In this document: positions 33,298 to 41,647 of the stretch, one piece after another | Position numbering within the stretch: position 1 is the stretch's first letter | How the letters are laid out: each line of letters starts with the position of its first letter | Assembly: GCA_029961105.1 (NCBI GenBank) | Contig: JASBVO010000028.1 | Span: forward strand, 1-64,000 | DNA: 64,000 nt | Reading direction: 5' to 3' | Origin: Micrococcus sp. | GTDB lineage: Bacteria > Actinomycetota > Actinomycetes > Actinomycetales > Micrococcaceae | Translations under genes and position numbers: made by a program | Notes under the pieces: generated by a model | What the model was told of the DNA's origin: nothing | Seen by the model: the letters and a program-made list of their open reading frames with translations, nothing else | Databases searched by the model: none

Positions 33298-35430
33298 CTA
33301 GAAGCTACCGCCGCCGGCGTCCCCGAAGCCACCACCGAAGTCGCCACCGCCGAGGCCGCCGCCGCCGAAGCCGCCGAAGCCACCGCCGCCCCAGTCACCG
33401 TGGTCGTGGTCGCCCCCGAGGATCCCGCCCATCAGGATGCCACCGAGGATGGCGCCGCCCAGGCCGCCGGCGAAGCTGCCGCCGGCCCCGCCACCGTACC
33501 CGCGGTGTCCGCCGTAGTGACCGCCGTAGCCGGCGCCGGCGTAACCACCACCCCAGCTGTTCAGGTCCTGCTGGGCCAGCTGGCTGGCCCGGTCCGCCAG
33601 GGCGCTGGCCTGGTTCGCCAGGTTCAGGGCGGTGACCGGGTCCTGGCCGGAGAGTCGGACGGCCTGGTGCAGGGTGCGCTCGGCCTCGGCTACCTTGGTG
33701 CGGGCCTGCGAGCCGACGGCACCGCGGCGGGCGGCGATGAAGTCCTGGGTGCCGTCGATCTGGGCCTGTGCCTGCATGATCGCCGACTGCAGGGCGGAGG
33801 CCGCCCGGCGCTCCTGCTCCTGCCGGTCGCGGATGCCGGCCAGCGGGGCGTCGAGCTGGCGATGGGCCTTCTCGAGCTGCTTGAGCAGGTCCACCGGGTC
33901 TGGACGGCCCGAGTTGATGCCGGCCTTGACCCGGCCGAGGGTCTGCTCCACCCCCGCGATGGGACCGGCGAGCTCGCGGTGCTGGCCGGAGTCCACGAGG
34001 GCGCGGGCCTGCGCGAGGTCCTGGGTCGTCTGCCCGACGCCGACCCGCAGGTTCTCCATGGACTGGTCCAGGTGATGGCCGGCCTTGGACACGGCCTCCA
34101 CCAGGGTGACGGTCTGCGCCACGGCCTCCTCGCCGGCGCGGATCGCCAGCACGGCGGTGGACCGGTCGGAGGTGGCCAGGGACTGCTCGGCCTTGGCCAC
34201 GGCCGCCTGGACGAACTCCAGCCGCTCGCGGGCCTGGTGGGCGTTGTCGGTGACCTCCACGAGGGCGGAGTCGGCGTACTGGCCGTGCAGGGCCACCAGC
34301 CGCTGCTCGGCTCCGGAGACGGTGTCGGCGACCTCCGCGGCGCGGGTCCTCAGGTCCGCCAGCGCGGAGTCGGCGCTGTCCTCCAGGTGGCGCAGGTCGT
34401 TGAATTCCTTCTGGTGGGCGGACAGGGACGCGCCCACGGCCTCACACCGGGCGATGATGTCCTTGAGCCAGGCCCGCTGCTGTTCCTCGGTGTCCGGGAT
34501 GTGGTCGTCCAGCTGGTTCTGCAGCTGGAAGGACTCGCGCATGTGGTCCTTCGCGACGTCGATGTCCTTGCGGAAGGTCTCGACCGCCTTCTCGCCATAG
34601 GAGGCCAGGGCGAAGCCGACCTCCTGCTCGGAGGACCGGATCGCGTCGTCGGCGGCCACCAGCATGGAGCCTGCCTTGGTGCGCAGTTCCTCCACGCTCA
34701 TGGCATCCAGCGGGTCCTTCGGCCCCTGGGCTACGCGGGCCGACTGGCCCTCGAGCGACTTCTTCTTCTTGTTCCGGCTGGCGAGGGCGATGCCGCCGCC
34801 GGCCAGCGCGGCTGCCACGAGGCCGCCGGCCAGCCAGCCGCCGGCCCCGCCGCCCTCTCCGGACCGCGACGGCCCGGACAGGCTGCCGTCGGTGGCGTCG
34901 GCGATGCCGCTGACGGTGCTCAGGGCCGCCGCGGCCCAGTCATCCTCGCCCCCCTGCGGCAGGGCGGGGGTGATGTATTCCTGGATGATGTCGTTCTGCA
35001 GGGGTGCGATGCTGTTGGCCTGGTCCGCGTCGAACCCGTACTGGCGCTGGTCGACGGCGATGGCCAGGAGCGAGTCCTGCGAGCCCATCCCCTTGGCCTG
35101 CGCGACATCCGCGATCCACTCCTGGCGGTCCAGAGGCTGGCCGGCCTCGTCGGTGAACTCGTCCACGTAGACGACGAAGAGGTTCTGGCCCTCCTTGGCA
35201 CGCAGGTCGTTGATCGCCTGGGTGATCTCGTCCTCCTCTGCGGAGGACAGGACCTGGGCCTGGTCCACCACGAACTCGCCCGGCGGGATGTCCACGGGCG
35301 CATCGGCGCGAGCCGCGTCCGCCAGCGCCAGTCCGGCGACGACGGACACGGCGGAGCCTGCGCTCACGCCGAGGGCCAGGACGGCGGGGGAGAGGCGGTG
35401 GGGCGGGAGCGGGACGGCGTGGGACTTCAT
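33298..35430 (-). CDS. TPM-domain membrane protein with long coiled coil and Gly-rich tail
   Basis: The 710-residue protein has a signal sequence (about 1-42, ending ADAARADAP), a TPM domain (about 50-175; VVDQAQVLSSAEEDEITQAI is typical), a membrane segment near 197-218, and a Lys-rich stop-transfer stretch (RNKKKK). About 400 residues of predicted coiled coil follow, then a 70-residue Gly/His/Asp-rich tail (GGYAGAGYGGHYGGHRGYG). The TPM domain should lie outside and the coiled coil inside the cell. TPM proteins include photosystem II repair factors and putative phosphatases; the role here is unknown. ATG 35430 follows GAAGGGTGATC. Downstream pspA suggests a membrane-stress role. Confidence 0.82.
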   Translation of the reverse strand: MKSHAVPLPPHRLSPAVLALGVSAGSAVSVVAGLALADAARADAPVDIPPGEFVVDQAQVLSSAEEDEITQAINDLRAKEGQNLFVVYVDEFTDEAGQPLDRQEWIADVAQAKGMGSQDSLLAIAVDQRQYGFDADQANSIAPLQNDIIQEYITPALPQGGEDDWAAAALSTVSGIADATDGSLSGPSRSGEGGGAGGWLAGGLVAAALAGGGIALASRNKKKKSLEGQSARVAQGPKDPLDAMSVEELRTKAGSMLVAADDAIRSSEQEVGFALASYGEKAVETFRKDIDVAKDHMRESFQLQNQLDDHIPDTEEQQRAWLKDIIARCEAVGASLSAHQKEFNDLRHLEDSADSALADLRTRAAEVADTVSGAEQRLVALHGQYADSALVEVTDNAHQARERLEFVQAAVAKAEQSLATSDRSTAVLAIRAGEEAVAQTVTLVEAVSKAGHHLDQSMENLRVGVGQTTQDLAQARALVDSGQHRELAGPIAGVEQTLGRVKAGINSGRPDPVDLLKQLEKAHRQLDAPLAGIRDRQEQERRAASALQSAIMQAQAQIDGTQDFIAARRGAVGSQARTKVAEAERTLHQAVRLSGQDPVTALNLANQASALADRASQLAQQDLNSWGGGYAGAGYGGHYGGHRGYGGGAGGSFAGGLGGAILGGILMGGILGGDHDHGDWGGGGFGGFGGGGLGGGDFGGGFGDAGGGSF

Positions 35431-35754
35431 CGATCACCCTTCGTGGCCGTGGCAGGCCGTGACACCCTGGACCGGTGACACGGTCGGCTGGCCGGTGGCG
35501 GCGACGGCGGGACCGCGCCGCGAGGACTGTGGCTTCTTCCTGAAGTCTATGGTCGCAGTGGCGCGGACCGCCATGAACCCGCGTGCGCCGACGGCGAACT
35601 ATGGAGCCGCCTACCAGCAATCATCCAGAGAACATGCTCCAATCGAACAGGTACACCGGGCAGGATGGACGACGCACGCAGGACCGGCCCGGATCAGCAC
35701 CAGGCGAAGAACAGGACTGCCTCGCTCGGGCGACCGGCAGGAAGGACAACGACC
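35431..35754. other. 324-nt divergent intergenic region between the TPM gene and htrA
   Basis: This region must hold the promoters of both genes. On the minus strand TAGACT (AGTCTA at 35544-35549) is a -10 candidate for the TPM gene. A heptamer GTGACAC is repeated directly at 35459-35465 and 35475-35481. The htrA side (35580-35680) is less GC-rich than its surroundings, with no clear -35. No gene or RNA is recognised. Confidence 0.45.
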
Positions 35755-37329
35755 ATGAACGACGCGGACCCCAACGAAGCCCAGTCCGGCGCAGGAGCGG
35801 AGGCGGGCGGACCTGTCCCGCCCCGCCCCGAGTCGCCGCCGTCGGGTCCGCGTGGTGATGACGCGCAGCGGGTGTCCGCCAGCAGGGAGCCCTACCCGCG
35901 CTGGGACGAGACCCAGGCGATGCCCCGGGCGGGTGAGCCGGGCGGTTCCGCGCCCGCCTATGGTTCCGCCCCCGCGTACGGCTCCGCCCACGACGCCGGC
36001 TCCGCATCGGGGACCGGTGGCACCGGCAGCGGCCCTGACCGGGGCGAGCGGCTCGGGGGCGCACGCCGGACGGTGGGCGTCGGCACGCTCGTCGCCGGGA
36101 TGCTCCTGGCCGGGCTGGCCGGCGGTGGGGTGGCCGCGGGCGTGAACGCGGCCAGCGACGACGCCGGTGGCACCACGCAGCAGCAGGACACCGGCACGGT
36201 CCAGGAACAGGGCCACGGCCTGGACATCAACCGGTCCCAGGACGCCACGCCGGTGACGGCGGCGGCCGCCAAGGCCGCCCCGTCCGTGGTGACGCTCTCG
36301 GTCACCGACGGCCGGTCCGCCGGGTCCGGGTCCGGGGTCATCCTGGACGACCAGGGCCACATCCTGACGAACACCCACGTGGTGACCATGGGGGGTCAGT
36401 CCGGGAACACGGACGTCACGGTGCAGACCGCGGACGGCACCGTCCACACGGCCACGGTCGTGGGCACCGACCCGCAGTCGGACCTGGCCGTGGTGAAGAT
36501 CGACGCCGAGGGCCTGACCCCGATCGAGCTGGGCAAGTCCTCGGACCTGAACGTCGGTGACACGGCCATCGCCATCGGTGCCCCACTGGGGCTGTCCGGA
36601 ACCGTCACCGACGGCATCGTCTCCAAGCTGAACCGGACCATCTCCGTGGCCTCCTCCGCCGCACCGGAGAACGGCGGAGAGGGCGGTTCGGGTGGCGCCC
36701 CGGAGTTCCGCATCCCCGGCTTCCCCGAACAGCAGCAGTCCCGCGGGTCCATCTTCATCAACGTGATCCAGACCGACGCGGCCATCAACCCCGGCAACTC
36801 CGGTGGTGCGCTCATCGATTCCCAGGGCCGCCTGATCGGGATCAACGTCGCGATCGCCTCCGCGGCCGGATCGTCCTCCGGCGAGGGTGCCGGGAACATC
36901 GGCGTGGGCTTCTCCATCCCCGTGGACTACGCCCAGCGGGTCGCCCAGGACCTGATCCGGGACGGCGAGGCCACCCACGGGTTCCTCGGCGTCCGCGTGA
37001 CCCCGCAGCCCGCCATCCCGGCCGGTTCCGACCGCGCCCAGGCCGACGGCGTCGCGAATCCGGAGCAGGCCGCCCAGGCCTCCGGTGGCTTCAGCGCCGG
37101 GGCCCGCGTGGTCTCCGTGGAGTCGGGTTCACCGGCCGACGAGGCCGGACTGCGGGAGGGGGACGTCATCACCGGCGTCGGCGACCGCACCGTGACGGAC
37201 AGCCAGTCCCTGACCGCCGTGGTCCGCGAGTACCCGGAAGGGGGCACCGCCACCGTGCACTTCACCCGGGACGGTGAGGAGCAGTCGGCAGAGGTCACCT
37301 TCGTGTCCGGGACGGATCAGCAGCAGTGA
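35755..37329 (+). CDS. HtrA/DegP-like membrane-anchored serine protease (S1C) with PDZ domain
   Basis: This protease degrades or clips envelope proteins. A 100-residue Pro/Gly-rich cytoplasmic stretch precedes one membrane segment (about 105-127, VGTLVAGMLLAGLAGGGVAA). The trypsin-like domain has the full triad: His208 in TNTHVV, Asp243 in SDLAVVKI and Ser349 in NPGNSGGAL. One C-terminal PDZ domain contains GSPADEAGLREGDVITGVG. The topology is like DegS. The chain has 524 residues. ATG 35755 has GGAAGGA about eight bases upstream. The stop overlaps the start of the PIG-L gene. A small AYGSAP repeat lies in the N-terminal stretch. Confidence 0.92.
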   Translation: MNDADPNEAQSGAGAEAGGPVPPRPESPPSGPRGDDAQRVSASREPYPRWDETQAMPRAGEPGGSAPAYGSAPAYGSAHDAGSASGTGGTGSGPDRGERLGGARRTVGVGTLVAGMLLAGLAGGGVAAGVNAASDDAGGTTQQQDTGTVQEQGHGLDINRSQDATPVTAAAAKAAPSVVTLSVTDGRSAGSGSGVILDDQGHILTNTHVVTMGGQSGNTDVTVQTADGTVHTATVVGTDPQSDLAVVKIDAEGLTPIELGKSSDLNVGDTAIAIGAPLGLSGTVTDGIVSKLNRTISVASSAAPENGGEGGSGGAPEFRIPGFPEQQQSRGSIFINVIQTDAAINPGNSGGALIDSQGRLIGINVAIASAAGSSSGEGAGNIGVGFSIPVDYAQRVAQDLIRDGEATHGFLGVRVTPQPAIPAGSDRAQADGVANPEQAAQASGGFSAGARVVSVESGSPADEAGLREGDVITGVGDRTVTDSQSLTAVVREYPEGGTATVHFTRDGEEQSAEVTFVSGTDQQQ

Positions 37330-38138
37330 GCCCGGATGCGCTGATGACCCCGGCGGAGGCAGCCACCGCCCATGGCTGGCGCCGGGTGCTGGCCTTCGGT
37401 GCCCACCCGGACGACCTCGACTTCGGGGCAGCGGCCACCGTGGCGGGACTGACCCGGGCCGGTGTGGAGGTCACCTACTGCGTGATGACCGACGGCGACG
37501 CCGGCGGCTTCGAGCCGGGGGACCGCCACGCCATCAACGAGCGCCGTCAGCAGGAACAGCGCGACGCCGCGGTGCTGCTGGGCGTGCGCGACGTGGAGTT
37601 CCTGGGGGAAAGGGACGGCTACCTCGAGCCCAGCCACGAGGTGATCGCGCAGGTGGTGGCCCTGATGCGCCGGCACCGGCCCGACGCCGTGCTCGCGATG
37701 CACCCGGAGCGGGACTGGAGCCGGCTCCAGCGGTCCCACCCGGACCACCTGGCCGCGGGCGAGGCCGTGGTGCGCGCCGCCTACCCGGCCGTGGAGAACC
37801 CCTTCGCCTACCCGGAACTGGCCGAGCAGGGGCTGGAGGCGTTCAGGCTGCGCTGGCTCGTGCTGTTCGGCGGTCCGGCCGCGCTGACCAACCTGGTCCT
37901 GGACGTCACCGGGACGGAGCAGGTGAAGCTGCAGGCCCTGCGCCACCACGTCTCCCAGCACCCCGACGTGCCCCGGATGGAGGCATTCGTGCTCCAGGCC
38001 ATGGCCGACCTGCACCGCCGGTGGAGCCCGGAGAAGGCAGGCGACGACGAGCAGGACGACCCGGCCGGCGCCGTGCGCTACGCCGAGGCGTTCCACCTGG
38101 TGGCCGTCAACGACGAGAGCACCATCAGCGGGTTCTGA
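37326..38138 (+). CDS. PIG-L / LmbE-family deacetylase
   Basis: The 270-residue protein has the metal-binding motifs of the LmbE family: AFGAHPDDLDFG near residue 25 (His-Pro-Asp-Asp) and QRSHPDHLAAGE (His-x2-His). Members are zinc-dependent N-acetylglucosamine deacetylases, including MshB and Mca of mycothiol metabolism. The overall sequence and length could fit several subfamilies, so the substrate is not assigned. GTG 37326 overlaps the htrA stop (GTGA), giving translational coupling. It converges with the sigma/anti-sigma gene, nine bases apart. Confidence 0.88.
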   Translation: MSPDALMTPAEAATAHGWRRVLAFGAHPDDLDFGAAATVAGLTRAGVEVTYCVMTDGDAGGFEPGDRHAINERRQQEQRDAAVLLGVRDVEFLGERDGYLEPSHEVIAQVVALMRRHRPDAVLAMHPERDWSRLQRSHPDHLAAGEAVVRAAYPAVENPFAYPELAEQGLEAFRLRWLVLFGGPAALTNLVLDVTGTEQVKLQALRHHVSQHPDVPRMEAFVLQAMADLHRRWSPEKAGDDEQDDPAGAVRYAEAFHLVAVNDESTISGF

Positions 38139-38147
38139 GCGGCCCGC

Positions 38148-39740
38148 TCACTCGCCCTGGCCCTCCTCCGCGGCGGGGGCCCGGGTGTTGCTGGGCTGCC
38201 CGCCGTAGATCGGGCCCTGGGTGACCTGGTGGACGAGGTCCACGGAGCCCAGCGGCGCCGACGTCGGCGTCTCGGAGCCACCGTCCGGCTCCACGGTGAC
38301 CACGAGGTCGGCGTAGCGCGCGACGCCCCGGAACGTCACCGGGTCCTGGAGGTCCGCCAGGTCGTAGGTGCCCAGGGTGTTCGGGGCCGCGCCGTCCCGG
38401 GGGAACAGCCACAACTGGTAGACGTTGCCCTCGCCGGGATCGGGCAGCCCGGCGAAGGTCACGTAGGCCATGTCCCGGTCCCGGGAGATGTGGCCCTGCA
38501 TGGACCCGCCCTCGGTGAGCGAGACCTGCTGGGTGGTGAAGGAGTCCTCGGCGCCGTCCACGGCCGCCACCACGTTGGGGCCGACGATCAGGCGCACCAC
38601 GAGCCAGATGCCCAGGGCGACCACGAGCAGCCCGGCCACCACGAGCATCCACTTCTTCACCGGCCGGCCCAGGGCGACCGGTCCCTCGGCGGACTGCTCC
38701 GAGGGACCCAGGCCGTCCACCAGTCCCATGCCGACGTCCTGCGCCGGCAACCGGTGCAGCAGCTCGTCGAGCAGGGACGACGGGGGCTCGTGGGCCAGCC
38801 CGCGGAAGGCCCAGGTCACTGTCCGGCGGGCGCTCTCCACGCGCGCCCGCCACAGCGTGGTGAACTCCGGGCCCTGGCGGGAGACGAACTGTTCCAGCTC
38901 CTCGCGCTCGACGTCGTCCAGGGCGTCCAGGGCCACCAGGTCCGCCCACTCCTTGGCCAGCCCGTTCTCCAGGTCCTGGCTGAGGTTCAGGGTGAAATTG
39001 CGGGTGGTCCCGGTGCGGGCCGCGATCTCCGGGGTCACGGCGCGCAGCATGACCGGATCCTCCTCGCCCACGCGGCCGAGGAACTTCTCCTGGTAGCGCT
39101 TCGTGACCCGCTGCACGGCATCCCGCAGCCGGGACTTCACCGTGGGCACGGCCACGCCCAGCTCCTCGGCCACCTGCCGGTAGGTCCGGCCCCCGGCCCA
39201 GGCGAGGTCCAGTGCCTCGAATTGGGCCTGCGTCAGCGCCGAGAGCACGGTGGTGGGTTCGCGCTGCCCGCCCTCGGCCGCCCCGGCGTTGTCCGGCAGC
39301 AGTCCGGTGCCGTAGTCCGGCAGGGAGTCGGTGCGCAGCAGCCGGGTCATGGTCTCGTGGGCCAGGGACTCCAGCCAGCACAGCACGGAACGCTGGCGGG
39401 CCTTGGCCGAGTCCTCGTCGAAGCGCTCGTCCGGTGCGGCGTCCCAGACCCGGACATAGGTCAGGACCGTGGCCTCGGCGGCGTCGTCCTCCGAGGCGAA
39501 GACCGAGCAGGCCAGGCCGAACACCCAGGGGGCGGTGGCGTCGTAGAACGCCGAGAAGGAGGCCTGGTCGCCCTCCCCGGCCAGCCGGAGCAGCTCATCG
39601 AGCCCGGGCAGGCCCAGGTCGGCCGCCGTCGGCGTGGTCCCGGGGAACGTGTCGGACGGCGACGCGGCTGACGGGAGGGCCTCCTCGCGTGTCGTCGACG
39701 GTCGGTCGGGCAGTCCGGGGGCGCGCTTATCCATGGTCAT
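38148..39740 (-). CDS. ECF-type sigma factor fused to a membrane RskA-type anti-sigma factor
   Basis: One 530-residue frame contains both partners of a sigma/anti-sigma pair. Sigma-2 is about 62-135 (FSAFYDATAPWVFGLACSVF), and sigma-4 is about 163-217 with the helix-turn-helix TYRQVAEELGVAVPTVKSRL. An anti-sigma segment (about 265-330) has LVALDALDDVEREELEQFV. A membrane helix (363-386, WMLVVAGLLVVALGIWLVVR) leads to an extracytoplasmic RskA-C domain (about 395-505, YQLWLFPRDG and VTVEPDGGSETPTSAPLG). The sigma factor would thus be held at the membrane until proteolysis. A strong internal ribosome site and ATG at residue 231 lie at the junction. ATG 39740 or ATG 39734 may be the start; TATGCT lies just upstream. 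Confidence 0.85.
   Translation of the reverse strand: MTMDKRAPGLPDRPSTTREEALPSAASPSDTFPGTTPTAADLGLPGLDELLRLAGEGDQASFSAFYDATAPWVFGLACSVFASEDDAAEATVLTYVRVWDAAPDERFDEDSAKARQRSVLCWLESLAHETMTRLLRTDSLPDYGTGLLPDNAGAAEGGQREPTTVLSALTQAQFEALDLAWAGGRTYRQVAEELGVAVPTVKSRLRDAVQRVTKRYQEKFLGRVGEEDPVMLRAVTPEIAARTGTTRNFTLNLSQDLENGLAKEWADLVALDALDDVEREELEQFVSRQGPEFTTLWRARVESARRTVTWAFRGLAHEPPSSLLDELLHRLPAQDVGMGLVDGLGPSEQSAEGPVALGRPVKKWMLVVAGLLVVALGIWLVVRLIVGPNVVAAVDGAEDSFTTQQVSLTEGGSMQGHISRDRDMAYVTFAGLPDPGEGNVYQLWLFPRDGAAPNTLGTYDLADLQDPVTFRGVARYADLVVTVEPDGGSETPTSAPLGSVDLVHQVTQGPIYGGQPSNTRAPAAEEGQGE
39048..39065 (-). promoter_or_regulatory. Internal Shine-Dalgarno and ATG at the sigma/anti-sigma junction
   Basis: GAGGAGGA (39065-39058, minus strand) is followed after seven bases by an in-frame ATG (39050-39048), residue 231 of the fusion. 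Spacing and strength are near ideal. It would make a separate 300-residue anti-sigma protein without the sigma part. Confidence 0.5.
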
Positions 39741-39849
39741 CCCAGCATAGGAAGTCGTGTCGGGACGCTGATACTGCCACGCTGATCGTGACCGTGGCGC
39801 AACATGGGCGCAACATGACGGGTGTGCCGGACCGGTCCGGCGGGCTCGT

Positions 39850-40437
39850 TCAGCCGGCGCCGGCGAACCCGTGCTGGCGCCAGGCCTCGTAGACCGCGAT
39901 GGAGGCCGAGTTCGCCAGGTTCAGGGAGCGCCGTGCGGGCTGCATCGGCAACCGGACCCGGGCGGTGACGCGCGGGTCCGCCAGCACCTCGGCCGGCAAC
40001 CCGGTGGACTCCCGCCCGAACAGCAGCACGTCCCCGGCGCGGTAGGACACGTCCGTGAACAGGGTGTCCCCGGCGGAGGTGAAGGCGAACACCCGGGCCG
40101 GCATCAGCACCGCCCAGGCCGCCTGGAGGCTCGGATGCACCGTGAGCACGGCGAGGTCGTGGTAGTCGAGGCCGGCCCGGCGCAGCTTGGCATCGGAGAA
40201 GTCGAATCCGACCGGTTCCACCAGGTGCAGCTCCGCGCCGGTGATGGCGGCCAGCCGGATCGCGTTGCCGGTGTTCCCGGGGATCTCCGGGGAGTGGAAC
40301 AGGATCCGGAACCCCGGCGTGCCGGGGGCGGGCCCGCGGGGGGCCGTCAGGTGCGGATTGGCCGGGAAGGCGGCCGGGCCGGCGCCGGGCGCGGAGGCAT
40401 GACTCGGGCGAGGACCGGGGGAGGAGTCAGTGGGCAC
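39850..40437 (-). CDS. trmL: tRNA (cytidine/uridine-34-2'-O)-methyltransferase TrmL
   Basis: TrmL methylates the ribose at the wobble position of leucine tRNAs. The SPOUT (knotted) fold motifs are present: FHSPEIPGNTGNAIRLAA at the core start, DVLLFGRESTGLP in the middle and VRLPMQPARRSLNLANSAS in the S-adenosylmethionine knot. A 40-residue Pro/Ala-rich stretch precedes the core. GTG 40437 is supported by a TACCAT hexamer six bases upstream. It lies 13 bases after the J-domain gene. Confidence 0.92.
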   Translation of the reverse strand: MPTDSSPGPRPSHASAPGAGPAAFPANPHLTAPRGPAPGTPGFRILFHSPEIPGNTGNAIRLAAITGAELHLVEPVGFDFSDAKLRRAGLDYHDLAVLTVHPSLQAAWAVLMPARVFAFTSAGDTLFTDVSYRAGDVLLFGRESTGLPAEVLADPRVTARVRLPMQPARRSLNLANSASIAVYEAWRQHGFAGAG

Positions 40438-40443
40438 CGGTCC

Positions 40444-40449
40444 ATGGTA
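40444..40449 (-). promoter_or_regulatory. Predicted -10 hexamer of a leaderless trmL transcript
   Basis: TACCAT on the minus strand ends six bases before GTG 40437. Confidence 0.35.
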
Positions 40450-40450
40450 G

Positions 40451-41458
40451 TCAGTACATCGCCCCGAGCAGCCGTGCCAGCACCCTGCGGTCCACGCGGC
40501 GGGCCTCCGGGCCGGTGCCGAGGAACATCTTCAGGTCGCGGCCGAACTGCAGCGCGTTGGCGGGCGGATCGGTGAGGAAGCCGGCGTCGGTGTCCAGGGA
40601 GCGGGTGCGGTCCAGCTGGATGATGGGGGCGTGCGGGTTGTCCTCCGGCCCGAGCACGAGGATGAAGCCGCCCACGGTGCAGTCCGGGAACGCCCGCTGC
40701 AGGGCCACCATGGCCGGGGCGAGCGAGGGCGGGGAGACCCTCCGGTCGCCGAGGATCAGCTCCGCCCCGTCCCAGCGGTACACCCCGTCCGGCACCTGGA
40801 GCGACCCGACCACGGCCAGCCGGTCCCCGCACAGCACCACGTGGTCGATGGCCCCGGAACTGATTCGGCCGAACCTCAGGTTCAGCCCGGTGACGAGCCG
40901 GGCCGCCGGCAGCGAGCTAAGCACCTGGGCCTGCAGGGTCCGGATGGTGCGGGCCTCGCGGACCAGCCGGTTCCCGGCCGGCAGGAGCCCGCGCTTGCGG
41001 GGCGCCCCGTGCACCTGCTGGGAACTGCGGACCATGTCCAGCACGGTGTCCTCGCCCAGCGGCGGGTCATAGTCCACCGTGCCGCGGGCGCTGCCCGGCC
41101 CGTCGCCGCCGGTGGCCTGGCCGGTGCCGCGGAACCGGGGCGCGGAGGCGGACGCGGTGAAGGAGGGGCCCGACGTCGTCGTCCGGCGCCCCCGGGAGGG
41201 CCCCGGCCCGGCGGTGCCGGCCGGCGCGGGACCGCCCGCGGCGCTGAAGGACCGATCGTAGTCGCGCCGGGAGTCCGGGTCGCCGATGAGCTGCCAGGCC
41301 GCACTGACCAGCCGGAACTCCGCGGCGTCACCGCCGTAGTCGGGGTGGGTGCGGCGGGCGGCGCGGCGCCAGGCCGCCTTGAGGGTGGCCGTGTCCGAGT
41401 CGAAGGCCACGCCGAGGACCTCGTAGGCCGTCCGGCCGGAGAGGTCCTCCGGCCTCAT
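40451..41458 (-). CDS. J-domain protein with degenerate NERD-like C-terminal domain
   Basis: Residues about 8-70 form a DnaJ J domain with the HPD triad (RRTHPDYGGDAAEF and LIGDPDSRRDYDRSF), which stimulates Hsp70 ATPase. A 70-residue Gly/Ser/Thr-rich linker follows. The C-terminal 190 residues (AIDHVVLCGDRLAVVGSLQV and onward) resemble the NERD nuclease-like core, in which IDHVVV is followed by an E-x-K motif; here the E-x-K is absent. There is no Cys-rich zinc domain, so it is not a classical DnaJ. The NERD resemblance is by eye and is tentative. ATG 41458 has ACGGAG upstream. It is divergent from the cysteine desulfurase. Confidence 0.7.
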   Translation of the reverse strand: MRPEDLSGRTAYEVLGVAFDSDTATLKAAWRRAARRTHPDYGGDAAEFRLVSAAWQLIGDPDSRRDYDRSFSAAGGPAPAGTAGPGPSRGRRTTTSGPSFTASASAPRFRGTGQATGGDGPGSARGTVDYDPPLGEDTVLDMVRSSQQVHGAPRKRGLLPAGNRLVREARTIRTLQAQVLSSLPAARLVTGLNLRFGRISSGAIDHVVLCGDRLAVVGSLQVPDGVYRWDGAELILGDRRVSPPSLAPAMVALQRAFPDCTVGGFILVLGPEDNPHAPIIQLDRTRSLDTDAGFLTDPPANALQFGRDLKMFLGTGPEARRVDRRVLARLLGAMY

Positions 41459-41635
41459 GCGCCGGCTCCGTGCCGGGACACGGGCTCCACCATGGACATC
41501 GCTGCAGGCTCCTCGGGGGTCAGGACGGGCGGGGCTGCCGTCCCCTCCGCTTATTCTGGCAGGTCGCCGCGCCAGGACGGTGCGCGGCAGGCGTCCGCCG
41601 CCCTGCGCCCGGGCCCTGCGGGACCACCGGGCTCC

Positions 41636-41641
41636 TACACT
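41636..41641 (+). promoter_or_regulatory. Predicted -10 hexamer of the cysteine desulfurase gene
   Basis: TACACT ends six bases before ATG 41648; the intervening bases are GGAGGG, so the site may serve leaderless or short-leader translation. Confidence 0.4.
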
Positions 41642-41647
41642 GGAGGG

